In this document: positions 11,396-19,435 of the stretch, in pieces | Position numbering within the stretch: position 1 is the first letter of the stretch | Layout of the letters: each line of letters starts with the position of its first letter | Source of the DNA: Hydrogenophaga sp. | Lineage (GTDB): Bacteria > Pseudomonadota > Gammaproteobacteria > Burkholderiales > Burkholderiaceae_C | Length of the DNA stretch: 64,000 bases | Assembly (NCBI GenBank): GCA_016790705.1 | Contig: JAEUOT010000025.1 | Span: 1-64,000 of the forward strand | Direction of reading: 5' to 3' | Translations under genes and position numbers: made by a program | The notes under the pieces: generated by a model | Seen by the model: the letters and a program-made list of their open reading frames with translations, nothing else | Database searches by the model: none | What the model was told of the DNA's origin: nothing

Positions 11396-11869
11396 TCAGG
11401 CGTTGCTCGACACGATGCCCCACTTGGCCAGCGCGGCATCGTCGCTGACCCGCGCATCGACCCAGCGCGCGCCCTCAGGCGTCTGCTCCTTTTTCCAGAA
11501 CGGCGCCTGGGTCTTGAGGTAGTCCATCAGGAACTCGCAGGCCTGGAAGCTCTCGCCCCGGTGCGCCGAGGTCACCGCCACCAGCACGATCTGGTCCAGC
11601 GGTTGCAGCAGACCGACGCGGTGGATCACGCGCGCGCCAAAGATGTCGAAGCGCCGGTGCGCCTCGTCGATCATCTGCTCGATGGCCTTTTCGGTCATGC
11701 CCGGGTAATGCTCCAGCTCCATGGTGCTGACGCTCTGGCCGTCGTTGCGGTCCCTGACCGTCCCGACAAACGCACAGACCGCCCCCACGCCCTTTTCACC
11801 TTCGCGCAGCCGCGCGACCTCGGCGGACAGGTCGAAGTCCCCGGTCTGAATGCTGACGCGGTCGCTCAT
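11396..11869 (-). CDS. moaE: Molybdopterin synthase catalytic subunit
   Basis: MoaE, with MoaD thiocarboxylate, inserts the dithiolene sulfurs into cyclic pyranopterin monophosphate to give molybdopterin. The 157-aa product shows GAVCAFVGTVRD, the MELEHYPGMTEKAI block, HRVGLLQPLDQIVLVAVTSAHRGESFQACEF-type core motifs and the catalytic lysines in DYLKTQAPFWKKEQ. The ATG at 11869 lies two bases after the moaD stop, so the two subunits are translationally linked. Reading frame and length are normal. Confidence 0.95.
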   Translation of the reverse strand: MSDRVSIQTGDFDLSAEVARLREGEKGVGAVCAFVGTVRDRNDGQSVSTMELEHYPGMTEKAIEQMIDEAHRRFDIFGARVIHRVGLLQPLDQIVLVAVTSAHRGESFQACEFLMDYLKTQAPFWKKEQTPEGARWVDARVSDDAALAKWGIVSSNA

Positions 11870-11871
11870 GG

Positions 11872-12126
11872 TCACCCTCCGGTCACGGGCGGAAAGAAGG
11901 CCACCTCGGCACCGTCGGACAGCGCCGCCGTCTCGTCGGTCATGGTCTGGTCCAACGACACGCGCACCGCCCGACCGCGAGAGAGCGCCTCCCCGTGGGC
12001 GCCGCCACGCGCGATCAGCTCGTCGCGCAGGGCGCCGAGCGTCGCCGCTGCGGTGTGCACGGTTTCGCTGCCGGTGCCCATCGCTTCGCGGATAGCGGCG
12101 AAATAACGCAACCGGATGGTCTTCAT
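11872..12126 (-). CDS. moaD: Molybdopterin synthase sulfur-carrier subunit
   Basis: MoaD is the ubiquitin-fold sulfur carrier of molybdopterin synthase. The 84-aa protein begins with the beta-grasp strand MKTIRLRYFAAIREAMG and ends in FFPPVTGG; the terminal Gly-Gly is where the thiocarboxylate forms. It overlaps moeA by four bases (ATGA) and is followed at once by moaE. The size matches the family. Confidence 0.94.
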   Translation of the reverse strand: MKTIRLRYFAAIREAMGTGSETVHTAAATLGALRDELIARGGAHGEALSRGRAVRVSLDQTMTDETAALSDGAEVAFFPPVTGG

Positions 12127-13412
12127 GGCAACAGCTCCGCCAGCGCGATGTAATCAACGAGATCGCCACGCGCAATGACAGTCCCGGCCGGGTTGTCGAC
12201 CAGCCCGTCGGCCCAGCCTGCGGACGTCAACACCCCCGAACTCTGGTTGGAGAACAGATCCAGCCCACCCGCGTCGTTGCGGCGCACGCGCAGGAACTCG
12301 CGGCGCTTGTCGGCGCGCGGCAGTTCGAAATCGGCGCGCAGCCGCATGGTCCTGAACGGCGGCTGGAACGCCGACGCGGCAACCCCCTGCAGCTTCAGCA
12401 GGAACGGACGCACCAGCAACAGAAAGGTCACGAAACTCGACACCGGGTTGCCCGGCAGACCGATGAAGTGGCAATGCCCGCCCGCCCCGGCACCCGCTCC
12501 GGCATCGCGCCTCACCGAGCCGTAGGCGAAGGGCTTGCCCGGCTTCATGGCGATCTGCCACAGGTCGAGGCTGCCCAGTTGCTGCACGGCGGGCTTGATG
12601 TGGTCTTCCTCGCCCACCGACACGCCACCGCTGGTGAGGATCAGGTCGTGGTGGTCGGCTGCGGTCTTGAGTGCGGCCACGGTCGCCTCGCGCTGGTCGG
12701 GCACGATGCCCAGGTCGCTGACTTCGCAGCCCAGGCGTTCGAGCAGCACACGCAGGAAGAAGCGGTTGCTGTTGTAGATGGCACCCGGCTTCATCTGCGC
12801 TGGCGGCACTTCGCCTGGCATCACCAGTTCGTCGCCGGTCGAAAACAGCGCCACACGGGGCTTGACGACCACGCTCAGGTGCGCGGCACCGATGCCTGCG
12901 GCCAGACCGAGGCTCGCGGCCGACAGGCGCGTGCCACGCGGCAGCACCACCGCGCCACGGGTCACGTCCTCCCCAGCGCGGCGGATCCACTGTCCCACCG
13001 AGGGCACTGCGTCGATGTGCACCGCATGGAAGTCGCCGCCGACCTCGCGCGTGTCTTCCTGCATGACGATGGCGTCCGCCCCCGGCGGCACGGGCGCGCC
13101 GGTGAAGATGCGCGCGCAGGTTCCAGGCGTCAGGACCTGCGCCGGGTGACCGGCGGCGATGCGCTGGCTGACGGGCAGCACCACGCTGCGTTCGGTCACG
13201 TCGGCCACCCGCACCGCGTAGCCGTCCATGGACGAGTTGTCCTGCGGCGGCACGTGCAGTTCGGACACCAGGTCCTCGGCCAATACACGACGGTCGGCCA
13301 TCACCGTGGCCACCGTCTCGGTGCCCGACAGTGGCGCCACGTGCGACAACAGTTGCGTCAGCGCGTCGTCCAGCGCCATCAGCGGCTTGCGAGCGGATTG
13401 GGGAGCGTTCAT
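12123..13412 (-). CDS. moeA: Molybdopterin molybdenumtransferase
   Basis: MoeA inserts molybdate into adenylylated molybdopterin. The 429-aa protein contains PPQDNSSMDGYAV near residue 55, TGAPVPPGADAIVMQED, the molybdopterin-binding TSGGVSVGEEDHIK segment, MKPGKPFAYGSV and FIGLPGNPVSSFVTFLLL. These are the hallmark blocks in the correct order. It overlaps moaD and starts 30 bases after mobB. The frame is intact, and a short Gly/Ala-rich insert (DAGAGAGAGGHC) lies before the FIGLPGNP block. Confidence 0.95.
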   Translation of the reverse strand: MNAPQSARKPLMALDDALTQLLSHVAPLSGTETVATVMADRRVLAEDLVSELHVPPQDNSSMDGYAVRVADVTERSVVLPVSQRIAAGHPAQVLTPGTCARIFTGAPVPPGADAIVMQEDTREVGGDFHAVHIDAVPSVGQWIRRAGEDVTRGAVVLPRGTRLSAASLGLAAGIGAAHLSVVVKPRVALFSTGDELVMPGEVPPAQMKPGAIYNSNRFFLRVLLERLGCEVSDLGIVPDQREATVAALKTAADHHDLILTSGGVSVGEEDHIKPAVQQLGSLDLWQIAMKPGKPFAYGSVRRDAGAGAGAGGHCHFIGLPGNPVSSFVTFLLLVRPFLLKLQGVAASAFQPPFRTMRLRADFELPRADKRREFLRVRRNDAGGLDLFSNQSSGVLTSAGWADGLVDNPAGTVIARGDLVDYIALAELLP

Positions 13413-13442
13413 GGCAAAAACGGGGGCGGACCGGCCGCCCCG

Positions 13443-13982
13443 TCAGGTGCGGCGGTAGGTCTCGGGGTCGTAGTCAAAACGATCCCCATTGTCGAGCAGC
13501 CAGGCGAGGACCGCATCCGGGTCATCCAGATCAAGCCTCGGGCGCTGGGTGTCTTCGGGCATCGCATCACTGGCCGGCAGCGCAATCGCGGTGACAAAGG
13601 GATCGTCCGGATAGCGCACGGCCTGCCCCGTTGCCTTGCGCCAGACCTCGATCTTGAGCAGGTCGCTGTCGCGCCATCCCTCGACCAGCACCCAGTCCAC
13701 ACCGGGATGCAGGGCCGGCAGGACGTCGTGCACCGAACGTTCCTCGGCCTGTTCGAAGCTGCGTTGCAGCACCAGGCGCTCGCGGGACACCGCCAGCACC
13801 TCGTAGGCACCTGCCTCGCGGTGGCGCCAGGTGTCCTTGCCCGGGTGATCGGATTCAAAACCGTGGTGCGAGTGCTTGACCACGGACACGCGCAGACGCC
13901 GCGCCTTGAGCCTGGGGATCAGTTGCTCGATGAGCGTGGTCTTCCCCGCACCGGATGGTCCCGCGAAGCCGACAACCTTCAT
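13443..13982 (-). CDS. mobB: Molybdopterin-guanine dinucleotide biosynthesis GTPase MobB
   Basis: MobB binds GTP and assists MobA in making the guanine dinucleotide form of the cofactor. The 179-aa product opens with a P-loop, GFAGPSGAGKTTLIEQL (residues 5-21), followed by VSVVKHSHHGFESDHPGKDTWRHREAGA, DWVLVEGWRD and the KIEVWR strand, as expected. The gene lies 19 bases after thrC and 30 before moeA, so amino-acid and cofactor genes appear to share a transcript. mobA is not in the window. Confidence 0.93.
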   Translation of the reverse strand: MKVVGFAGPSGAGKTTLIEQLIPRLKARRLRVSVVKHSHHGFESDHPGKDTWRHREAGAYEVLAVSRERLVLQRSFEQAEERSVHDVLPALHPGVDWVLVEGWRDSDLLKIEVWRKATGQAVRYPDDPFVTAIALPASDAMPEDTQRPRLDLDDPDAVLAWLLDNGDRFDYDPETYRRT

Positions 13983-14001
13983 GGGCCGTTCGCGTCGCCG
14001 G

Positions 14002-15432
14002 TCAGACCGGGCAGTGGTCGGTGATGTAGCGCTTGACCGCGACCGCGTCGGCGCCCATCACCTGCACCCGCTTGGGCAAGGCCTCGATGCCGTCGAACTT
14101 GGCCGGGCGGGCCGGGTCGCGCCCCAGGGCTTCGCGGATGGTTTCGGCGAACTTGATCGGCAGCGCCGTTTCCAGCACCACCACGTTTTCGCCGGCCTGG
14201 CGCAGCTCACGCGCCACCTTCACGCCGTCGGCGGTGTGGGTGTCGATCATCACGCCGTGCTGTTCGAACGTGGCCTTGATGGTGGCCAGGCGGTTGGCGT
14301 GCGTGCTCTTGCCGCTGGCGAAACCGTATTGCGACGCCGCTTTCGCGAACAGCGGATCGGCGCCCAGGTCAAAGCGGCCATGCAGGTGAAGTTCGGCGTC
14401 GAACAGGTTTTTCGTGCGCGCCGCGTCGCGGCCCAGCAGGTCGAACACGAAGCGCTCGAAGTTGCTCGCCTTGGAAATGTCCATGGACGGGCTGGAGGTC
14501 TCGTAGGTGTCGGCGCTGCCGCGCACGCGGTAGGTGCCGGTGCGGAAGAACTCGTCGAGCACGTCGTTCTCATTGGTCGCGACGATCAGGCGGCCGATCG
14601 GCAAGCCCATCTGGCGCGCCACGTGGCCGGCGCAGACATTGCCGAAGTTGCCCGAGGGCACGGCAAAGCTCACCTTTTCGTCGTTGGACTTCGTGGCGTA
14701 GAAGTAGCCGGCGAAGTAGTAGACGACCTGGGCCAGCAGACGCGCCCAGTTGATCGAGTTGACCGTGCCGATCTTGTACTTGCGCTTGAAGTCGAGGTCG
14801 TTGGACACCGCCTTGACGATGTCCTGGCAGTCGTCGAACACGCCTTCGACCGCGATGTTGTGGATGTTCGGGTCCATCAGGCTGAACATCTGGGCCTGCT
14901 GGAACGCGCTCATGCGGCCGTGCGGGCTCAGCATGAACACACGCACGCCCTGCTTGCCGCGCATCGCGTATTCGGCCGCGCTGCCGGTGTCGCCGGAGGT
15001 CGCGCCCAGGATGTTGAGCTGCTCGCCGCGGCGCGCCAGTTCGTACTCGAACAGGTTGCCCAGCAGCTGCATGGCCATGTCCTTGAAGGCCAGCGTGGGG
15101 CCGTTGGACAGGGCTTCGAGCTGCAGGTCGTCTTCCAGCTTCGTCAGCGGCACGATCTCTTTCGTGCCGAAGACTTCCGCGGTGTAGGTCTTGGCGCACA
15201 GCGCTTTCAGATCCGCAGCCGGGATGTCGTTGATGTAGAGCGACAGCACCTCGAAAGCCAGCGCGGCGTAACCCTGCTCGGCCAGCACCGAGCGCCAGCG
15301 CATCAGCGTGGCGGCGTCCACCTGCGGATACGCCTCGGGCAGGTACAGGCCGCCGTCCGGCGCCAGGCCTTCGAGCAGGATTTCGCAGAAGCGCTTGCGG
15401 TCCGGGTGGCCGCGGGTCGACAGGTACAGCAT
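14002..15432 (-). CDS. thrC: Threonine synthase
   Basis: ThrC uses pyridoxal phosphate to convert O-phosphohomoserine to threonine. The 476-aa product belongs to the long proteobacterial form: YLSTRGHPDRKRFCEILLEGLAPDGGLY at the N-terminus, SNGPTLAFKDMAMQLLGNL with the PLP lysine near residue 110, ILGATSGDTGSAAEYA and FAVPSGNFGNVCAGHVARQMG. Its start codon lies one base after the hom stop, so the two last steps of threonine synthesis are translationally coupled. Confidence 0.96.
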   Translation of the reverse strand: MLYLSTRGHPDRKRFCEILLEGLAPDGGLYLPEAYPQVDAATLMRWRSVLAEQGYAALAFEVLSLYINDIPAADLKALCAKTYTAEVFGTKEIVPLTKLEDDLQLEALSNGPTLAFKDMAMQLLGNLFEYELARRGEQLNILGATSGDTGSAAEYAMRGKQGVRVFMLSPHGRMSAFQQAQMFSLMDPNIHNIAVEGVFDDCQDIVKAVSNDLDFKRKYKIGTVNSINWARLLAQVVYYFAGYFYATKSNDEKVSFAVPSGNFGNVCAGHVARQMGLPIGRLIVATNENDVLDEFFRTGTYRVRGSADTYETSSPSMDISKASNFERFVFDLLGRDAARTKNLFDAELHLHGRFDLGADPLFAKAASQYGFASGKSTHANRLATIKATFEQHGVMIDTHTADGVKVARELRQAGENVVVLETALPIKFAETIREALGRDPARPAKFDGIEALPKRVQVMGADAVAVKRYITDHCPV

Positions 15433-15433
15433 C

Positions 15434-16756
15434 TCAGTTCAGCTCTTCTTTGCGGATGCGGGTGATCGGGGCGAGCACCGACGGCAGGCCCTGCATCTGC
15501 GCGATCACGTCGTTCATCGTGCCTTCGCGCGTCTCGTGCGTGAGGATGATCAGGTCGGTCGAGGTGGCGCCTTCGCCGCCCACTTCGTCGGCCTCGCGCT
15601 GCAGCACGGCATCAATGCTCACGCCCGCGCCGGCCAGCAGGCCGGTCACCTGGGCCAGCACGCCGGCTTCGTCGGCCACGCGCAGGCGCAGGTAGTAGCT
15701 GGTCACGACCTCGCTCATCGGCAGCACGGCCACGTCGCTCATCGCGTCCGGCTGGAAGGCCAGGTGCGGCACGCGGTGCAGCGGATCGGCGGTGTGCAGG
15801 CGGGTGATGTCCACCAGGTCGGCGATCACGGCCGACGCGGTCGGCTCGCTGCCCGCGCCCTTGCCGTAATACAGCGTGGTGCCGACGGCATCGCCGTGCA
15901 CCACCACCGCGTTCATCGCACCTTCCACATTGGCGATCAGGCGCTTGGCCGGCACCAGGCTGGGATGTACACGCAGTTCCACGCCCTTGTCGGTGCGCTT
16001 GGTGATGCCCAGCAGCTTGATGCGGTAGCCCAACTGCTCGGCGTAGCGGATGTCGACCGCGCCCAGCTTGGTGATGCCTTCCACGTAGGCCTTGTCGAAC
16101 TGCACCGGGATGCCGAAGGCGATGGCGCTCATCAGCGTCGCCTTGTGCGCCGCGTCCACGCCTTCGATGTCGAAGGTCGGGTCGGCTTCGGCGTAGCCCA
16201 GACGCTGCGCTTCCTTGAGTACCACGTCGAAGTCCAGGCCCTTGTCGCGCATCTCGGACAGGATGAAGTTCGTCGTGCCGTTGATGATGCCGGCGATCCA
16301 CTGGATGCGGTTGGCAGTCAAACCTTCGCGCAGCGCCTTGATGATGGGGATGCCACCGGCCACGGCGGCTTCAAAGGCCACCATCACGCCCTTGGCCGAC
16401 GCGGCGGCAAAGATCTCGGTGCCGTGCACGGCCAGCAGCGCCTTGTTGGCGGTGACCACGTGCTTGCCGGCGGCGATCGCTTCCATCACCAGCGCCTTGG
16501 CGATGCCGTAGCCGCCGATCAGCTCGATCACGATGTCGATTTCGGGGTTGGCGATCACCGCGCGGGCGTCGTTCACCACCTTGACGTTGGGGCCCACGAT
16601 GGACTGGGCGCGCGCCACGTCCAGGTCAGCCACCATGGTGATCTCGATGCCACGGCCGGCGCGGCGCTGGATCTCTTCCTGGTTGCGCTGGAGCACGTTG
16701 AACGTGCCGCTGCCCACGGTGCCAATGCCCAGCAGGCCTACTTGGATCGGTTTCAT
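15434..16756 (-). CDS. hom: Homoserine dehydrogenase
   Basis: Hom reduces aspartate semialdehyde to homoserine. The 440-aa protein starts with the NAD(P) motif VGLLGIGTVGSGTFNVL and contains the GTTNFILSEM block near residue 155, then GYAEADPTFDIEGVDAAHK of the catalytic domain. It ends in an ACT regulatory domain (YYLRLRVADEAGVLAQVTGLLAGAGVS, about residues 350-430), which predicts feedback inhibition by threonine. It is monofunctional, with no fused aspartate kinase. It heads the hom-thrC pair and lies 101 bases downstream of the aminotransferase gene. Confidence 0.95.
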   Translation of the reverse strand: MKPIQVGLLGIGTVGSGTFNVLQRNQEEIQRRAGRGIEITMVADLDVARAQSIVGPNVKVVNDARAVIANPEIDIVIELIGGYGIAKALVMEAIAAGKHVVTANKALLAVHGTEIFAAASAKGVMVAFEAAVAGGIPIIKALREGLTANRIQWIAGIINGTTNFILSEMRDKGLDFDVVLKEAQRLGYAEADPTFDIEGVDAAHKATLMSAIAFGIPVQFDKAYVEGITKLGAVDIRYAEQLGYRIKLLGITKRTDKGVELRVHPSLVPAKRLIANVEGAMNAVVVHGDAVGTTLYYGKGAGSEPTASAVIADLVDITRLHTADPLHRVPHLAFQPDAMSDVAVLPMSEVVTSYYLRLRVADEAGVLAQVTGLLAGAGVSIDAVLQREADEVGGEGATSTDLIILTHETREGTMNDVIAQMQGLPSVLAPITRIRKEELN

Positions 16757-16774
16757 GTTGGTGTCACTTCAAAG

Positions 16775-16798
16775 AAAAAACGCGGGTGTCATGCACCC
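16775..16798 (-). terminator. Terminator- or attenuator-like hairpin in the hom leader
   Basis: On the minus strand, GGGTG-CATGA-CACCC is followed three bases later by six T residues, and the element lies 19 bases upstream of the hom start codon. It may terminate the upstream aminotransferase transcript or act as an attenuator for hom-thrC. The five-pair stem is short, so confidence is low. Confidence 0.35.
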
Positions 16799-16857
16799 TT
16801 CTGATCCTGGGGGATTGGCAACCATCCATTGATGAAAAACCGCCCCCACATTGATGT

Positions 16858-18090
16858 TCAGGCGCTGGCGCTCTGGCGATGCCGCCATTGCTCCAGGAAA
16901 CGCGCCAGACGGTTGATCGCCTCACGCAGATCGTCTTCGTGTGGAAGGAAGACGATGCGGAAGTGCTGGTTGTCCGGGAAATTGAAGCCCGAGCCCTGAA
17001 CCAGCATCACGCGTGTTGCCCGCAACACCTCCATGAAGAACTGCCGGTCATCCTCGATCGGGTAGATCTTGGGGTCCAGGCGCGGGAACATGTAGAGCGC
17101 GGCCTTCGGCTTGACGCAGGTCACGCCCGGGATGGCGGTGATCAGCTCATAGGCCAGGTCCCGCTGGCGGCGCAGTCGTCCACCTTCTTTGACCAGGTCA
17201 TTGATGCTCTGGTAACCACCCAGCGCCGTCTGGATCGCCCACTGGCCGGGAACGTTGGAGCCCAGCTTGAGGTTGGCCAGCATGTTCAGGCCTTCGATGA
17301 AATCCTTGGCGATTTCCTTCGGGCCCGACAGCACCATCCAGCCGGCCCGGTAGCCGCAGGAACGGTAGGCCTTGGACAGCGAGTTAAAGGTCAGGGTCAG
17401 CACGTCGGTCGACAGGCTGGCCATCGCCGTGTGCGTCACACCCTCGTACAGCACCTTGTCGTAGACCTCGTCGGCCAGCAGCACCAGGCCGAACTCACGC
17501 GCCAGCGCCACGATGCCCTTGAGCAGTTCGTCGCTGTAGATCACGCCGGTCGGGTTGTTCGGGTTGATCACCACGATGCCCTTGGTGCGCGGCGTGATCT
17601 TGGCGCGCATGTCGGCCAGATCCGGCTGCCAGCCGTTGTCTTCGTCGCAGCGGTAATGCACCGGCGTGCCGCCCGAGAGGCTCGTCGCCGCCGTCCACAG
17701 CGGGTAGTCGGGCGAAGGCACCAGCAGCTCGTCGCCGTTGTCCAGCAGCGCGTTGGCCGCCATCACGATCAGCTCGCTGGCCCCGTTGCCCAGATAGATG
17801 TCTTCCAGCGTCACACCCTGCACACCCTGCTGCTGGGTGTAGTGCATTACCGCCTTGCGCGCCGCGAAGATGCCCTTGCTGTCCGAATAACCCGCCGAGT
17901 TGGGCAGGTTGCGGATCATGTCCTGCTGGATTTCTTCCGGTGCATCGAAGCCGAACGGCGCGAGGTTACCGATGTTCAGCTTGATGATCTTCTGGCCTTC
18001 GTCCTCCATCTGCTTGGCCGCCTCGACGATCGGGCCACGAACGTCGTACAGCACATTGGCCAGCTTGGCGGATTTCTGGATGGTTTTCAA
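16858..18090 (-). CDS. alaA: PLP-dependent aminotransferase, AlaA-like (glutamate-pyruvate)
   Basis: This 410-aa class I/II aminotransferase starts KTIQKSAKLANVLYDVRGPI, a signature of the AlaA (YfbQ) group that makes alanine from pyruvate and glutamate. Motifs in order are IKLNIGNLAPFGFDAPEEI, YLGNGASELIVMAANALLD, PSPDYPLWTA, VINPNNPTGVIYS, LLADEVYDKVLYEG and the Schiff-base lysine in FNSLSKAYRSCGYRAGW near residue 240. The gene heads the minus-strand run into hom-thrC and shares a short divergent region with the Mth938-type gene. The exact amino acid is inferred from family resemblance. Confidence 0.88.
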   Translation of the reverse strand: MKTIQKSAKLANVLYDVRGPIVEAAKQMEDEGQKIIKLNIGNLAPFGFDAPEEIQQDMIRNLPNSAGYSDSKGIFAARKAVMHYTQQQGVQGVTLEDIYLGNGASELIVMAANALLDNGDELLVPSPDYPLWTAATSLSGGTPVHYRCDEDNGWQPDLADMRAKITPRTKGIVVINPNNPTGVIYSDELLKGIVALAREFGLVLLADEVYDKVLYEGVTHTAMASLSTDVLTLTFNSLSKAYRSCGYRAGWMVLSGPKEIAKDFIEGLNMLANLKLGSNVPGQWAIQTALGGYQSINDLVKEGGRLRRQRDLAYELITAIPGVTCVKPKAALYMFPRLDPKIYPIEDDRQFFMEVLRATRVMLVQGSGFNFPDNQHFRIVFLPHEDDLREAINRLARFLEQWRHRQSASA

Positions 18091-18232
18091 AGTCCCTCCG
18101 GACAGGTCAGACAGGCAGGAGGCGCGGTCGCGCCAACAACGGGTGCGCTATATTGCGCAGCCCCTCTGGGGAAACCCTCAATTTGAACACAGTTCGCCCT
18201 GTCTTCCGCCGGGCCAGCGCACCGTTCCGACC

Positions 18233-18613
18233 ATGAAGCTGCATGCCGACTCCCCCAATGCCCTGACCATCACCGCAATTGGCGATGGCTGGGTCGCAGT
18301 CAACGGCCAGCGCCATTTCAGCAGTCTGGTGCTCGGCGCCGACGGCTCGGTGCGCCCCTGGGAGGTCTCGCGCCTGGAAGAGCTGACCGCGCACCACTTT
18401 GCGGGGCTGGCGGCGGAGGGGGAAGCAACACCTGAGCTCGTGCTGCTGGGCAGCGGACGCAAACTGCGCTTCGTCTCGCCTGCGCTGCTGCGTCCCCTGA
18501 TTGAAAGGCGCATCGGTGTTGAAACCATGGACACCGCAGCGGCCTGCCGAACCTTCAACATCCTCGCCGGCGAGGGACGGCGTGTGACAGCGGCATTGCT
18601 GCTGGATGCCTGA
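18233..18613 (+). CDS. Mth938-like domain protein (DUF498)
   Basis: The 126-aa product has the compact alpha/beta pattern of the Mth938/DUF498 family: ITAIGDGWVAVNGQRHFSSLVL, a central LVLLGSGRKLRFVSPALL and GVETMDTAAACRTFNILAGEGRRVTAALLLD. The mitochondrial relative NDUFAF3 helps assemble complex I; the bacterial role is not established. The ATG at 18233 matches the domain start although the frame is open upstream. It is divergent from the aminotransferase gene and precedes the peroxiredoxin by 185 bases, in which I see no further gene. Confidence 0.8.
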   Translation: MKLHADSPNALTITAIGDGWVAVNGQRHFSSLVLGADGSVRPWEVSRLEELTAHHFAGLAAEGEATPELVLLGSGRKLRFVSPALLRPLIERRIGVETMDTAAACRTFNILAGEGRRVTAALLLDA

Positions 18614-18798
18614 AACCCCTCCAGGGGTTACGGACCATCCCGGTCCGGCGCATATTCCTGCCGCCGACCGGGAAGAACCCTGATCAAGGTAAAATAACCG
18701 ATTGTTTTCCTCCAGCCGCCCCAGAACGGCTGTTGCCCAGGGAGGGCGACGGGAAGACCAACGCATCTCCACCAACCTACGTCAGGGGTCCACGCAGC

Positions 18799-19275
18799 AT
18801 GGCAGTCGTTGTCAACAAACCCATTCCCGAATTTGAAGCCATGGCCACCGGTGGCATCAAGGTGAGCAACCAGTCGCACGTTGGCCAGACCGTGGTGCTG
18901 TATTTCTACCCCAAGGACAACACGCCCGGCTGCACCACCGAGGCCATGCAGTTCCGCGACAAGTACAAGGACTTCGTCAAGGCCGGCGCCCAGGTGTTCG
19001 GCGTATCACGTGACAACATGAAGTCGCACGACGACTTCAAGGCCAAGCTGGAGTTGCCGTTCGAGCTGATCGCCGACACCGAGGAAAAGATGTGCCACAT
19101 GTTCGGCGTGGTCAAGAACAAGATCATGTACGGCAAGAAGGTCAAGGGCATCGAGCGCAGCACCTTCCTGATCGGTGCCGACGGCGTGCTCAAGCAGGAA
19201 TGGCGCGGCCTGAAGGTGCCGGGCCATGTCGAAGAGGTGCTCAAGGCCGTCAAGACGCTCAAGAAGGCCGCCTGA
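18799..19275 (+). CDS. bcp: Thioredoxin-dependent thiol peroxidase, PrxQ/Bcp type
   Basis: This 158-aa atypical two-Cys-like peroxiredoxin reduces H2O2 and organic peroxides with thioredoxin. The peroxidatic cysteine sits in YFYPKDNTPGCTTEAMQFRD near residue 46. The usual PrxQ resolving cysteine five residues on is replaced (C-T-T-E-A-M), and another cysteine is present in EKMCHMFGV near residue 97. It may therefore work as a one-Cys or alternative two-Cys enzyme. The arginine in IERSTFLIG is conserved. The start at 18799 fits the family N-terminus, although the frame continues upstream. Confidence 0.9.
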   Translation: MAVVVNKPIPEFEAMATGGIKVSNQSHVGQTVVLYFYPKDNTPGCTTEAMQFRDKYKDFVKAGAQVFGVSRDNMKSHDDFKAKLELPFELIADTEEKMCHMFGVVKNKIMYGKKVKGIERSTFLIGADGVLKQEWRGLKVPGHVEEVLKAVKTLKKAA

Positions 19276-19375
19276 ACGGGCGTCTTCTGGGCGTCAAACA
19301 GGTCGTGCATAATGGACTCATGACCCTGGTCAGACCCATCGCAACCTGCTCCTCATTTCTGCCACGTCGCAAGCC

Positions 19376-19412
19376 AAGCCGCCCGGTTTCCCTGGCGGCT
19401 TTTTCGTTTTTC
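19376..19412 (+). terminator. Rho-independent terminator
   Basis: AAGCCGCC (19376-19383) pairs with GGCGGCTT (19394-19401) around a ten-base loop and is followed by TTTTCGTTTTTC. It lies about 100 bases after the peroxiredoxin stop and 24 bases before the phoH start, so it either ends the peroxiredoxin mRNA or a short separate transcript from this gap. Confidence 0.75.
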
Positions 19413-19435
19413 GGACCGCGCTGACTCTTCGCCAC

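Noticed and set aside
12468..14024. A 518-codon plus-strand frame across moeA and mobB
   Set aside because: Antisense to two well-supported molybdenum-cofactor genes; no domain seen.
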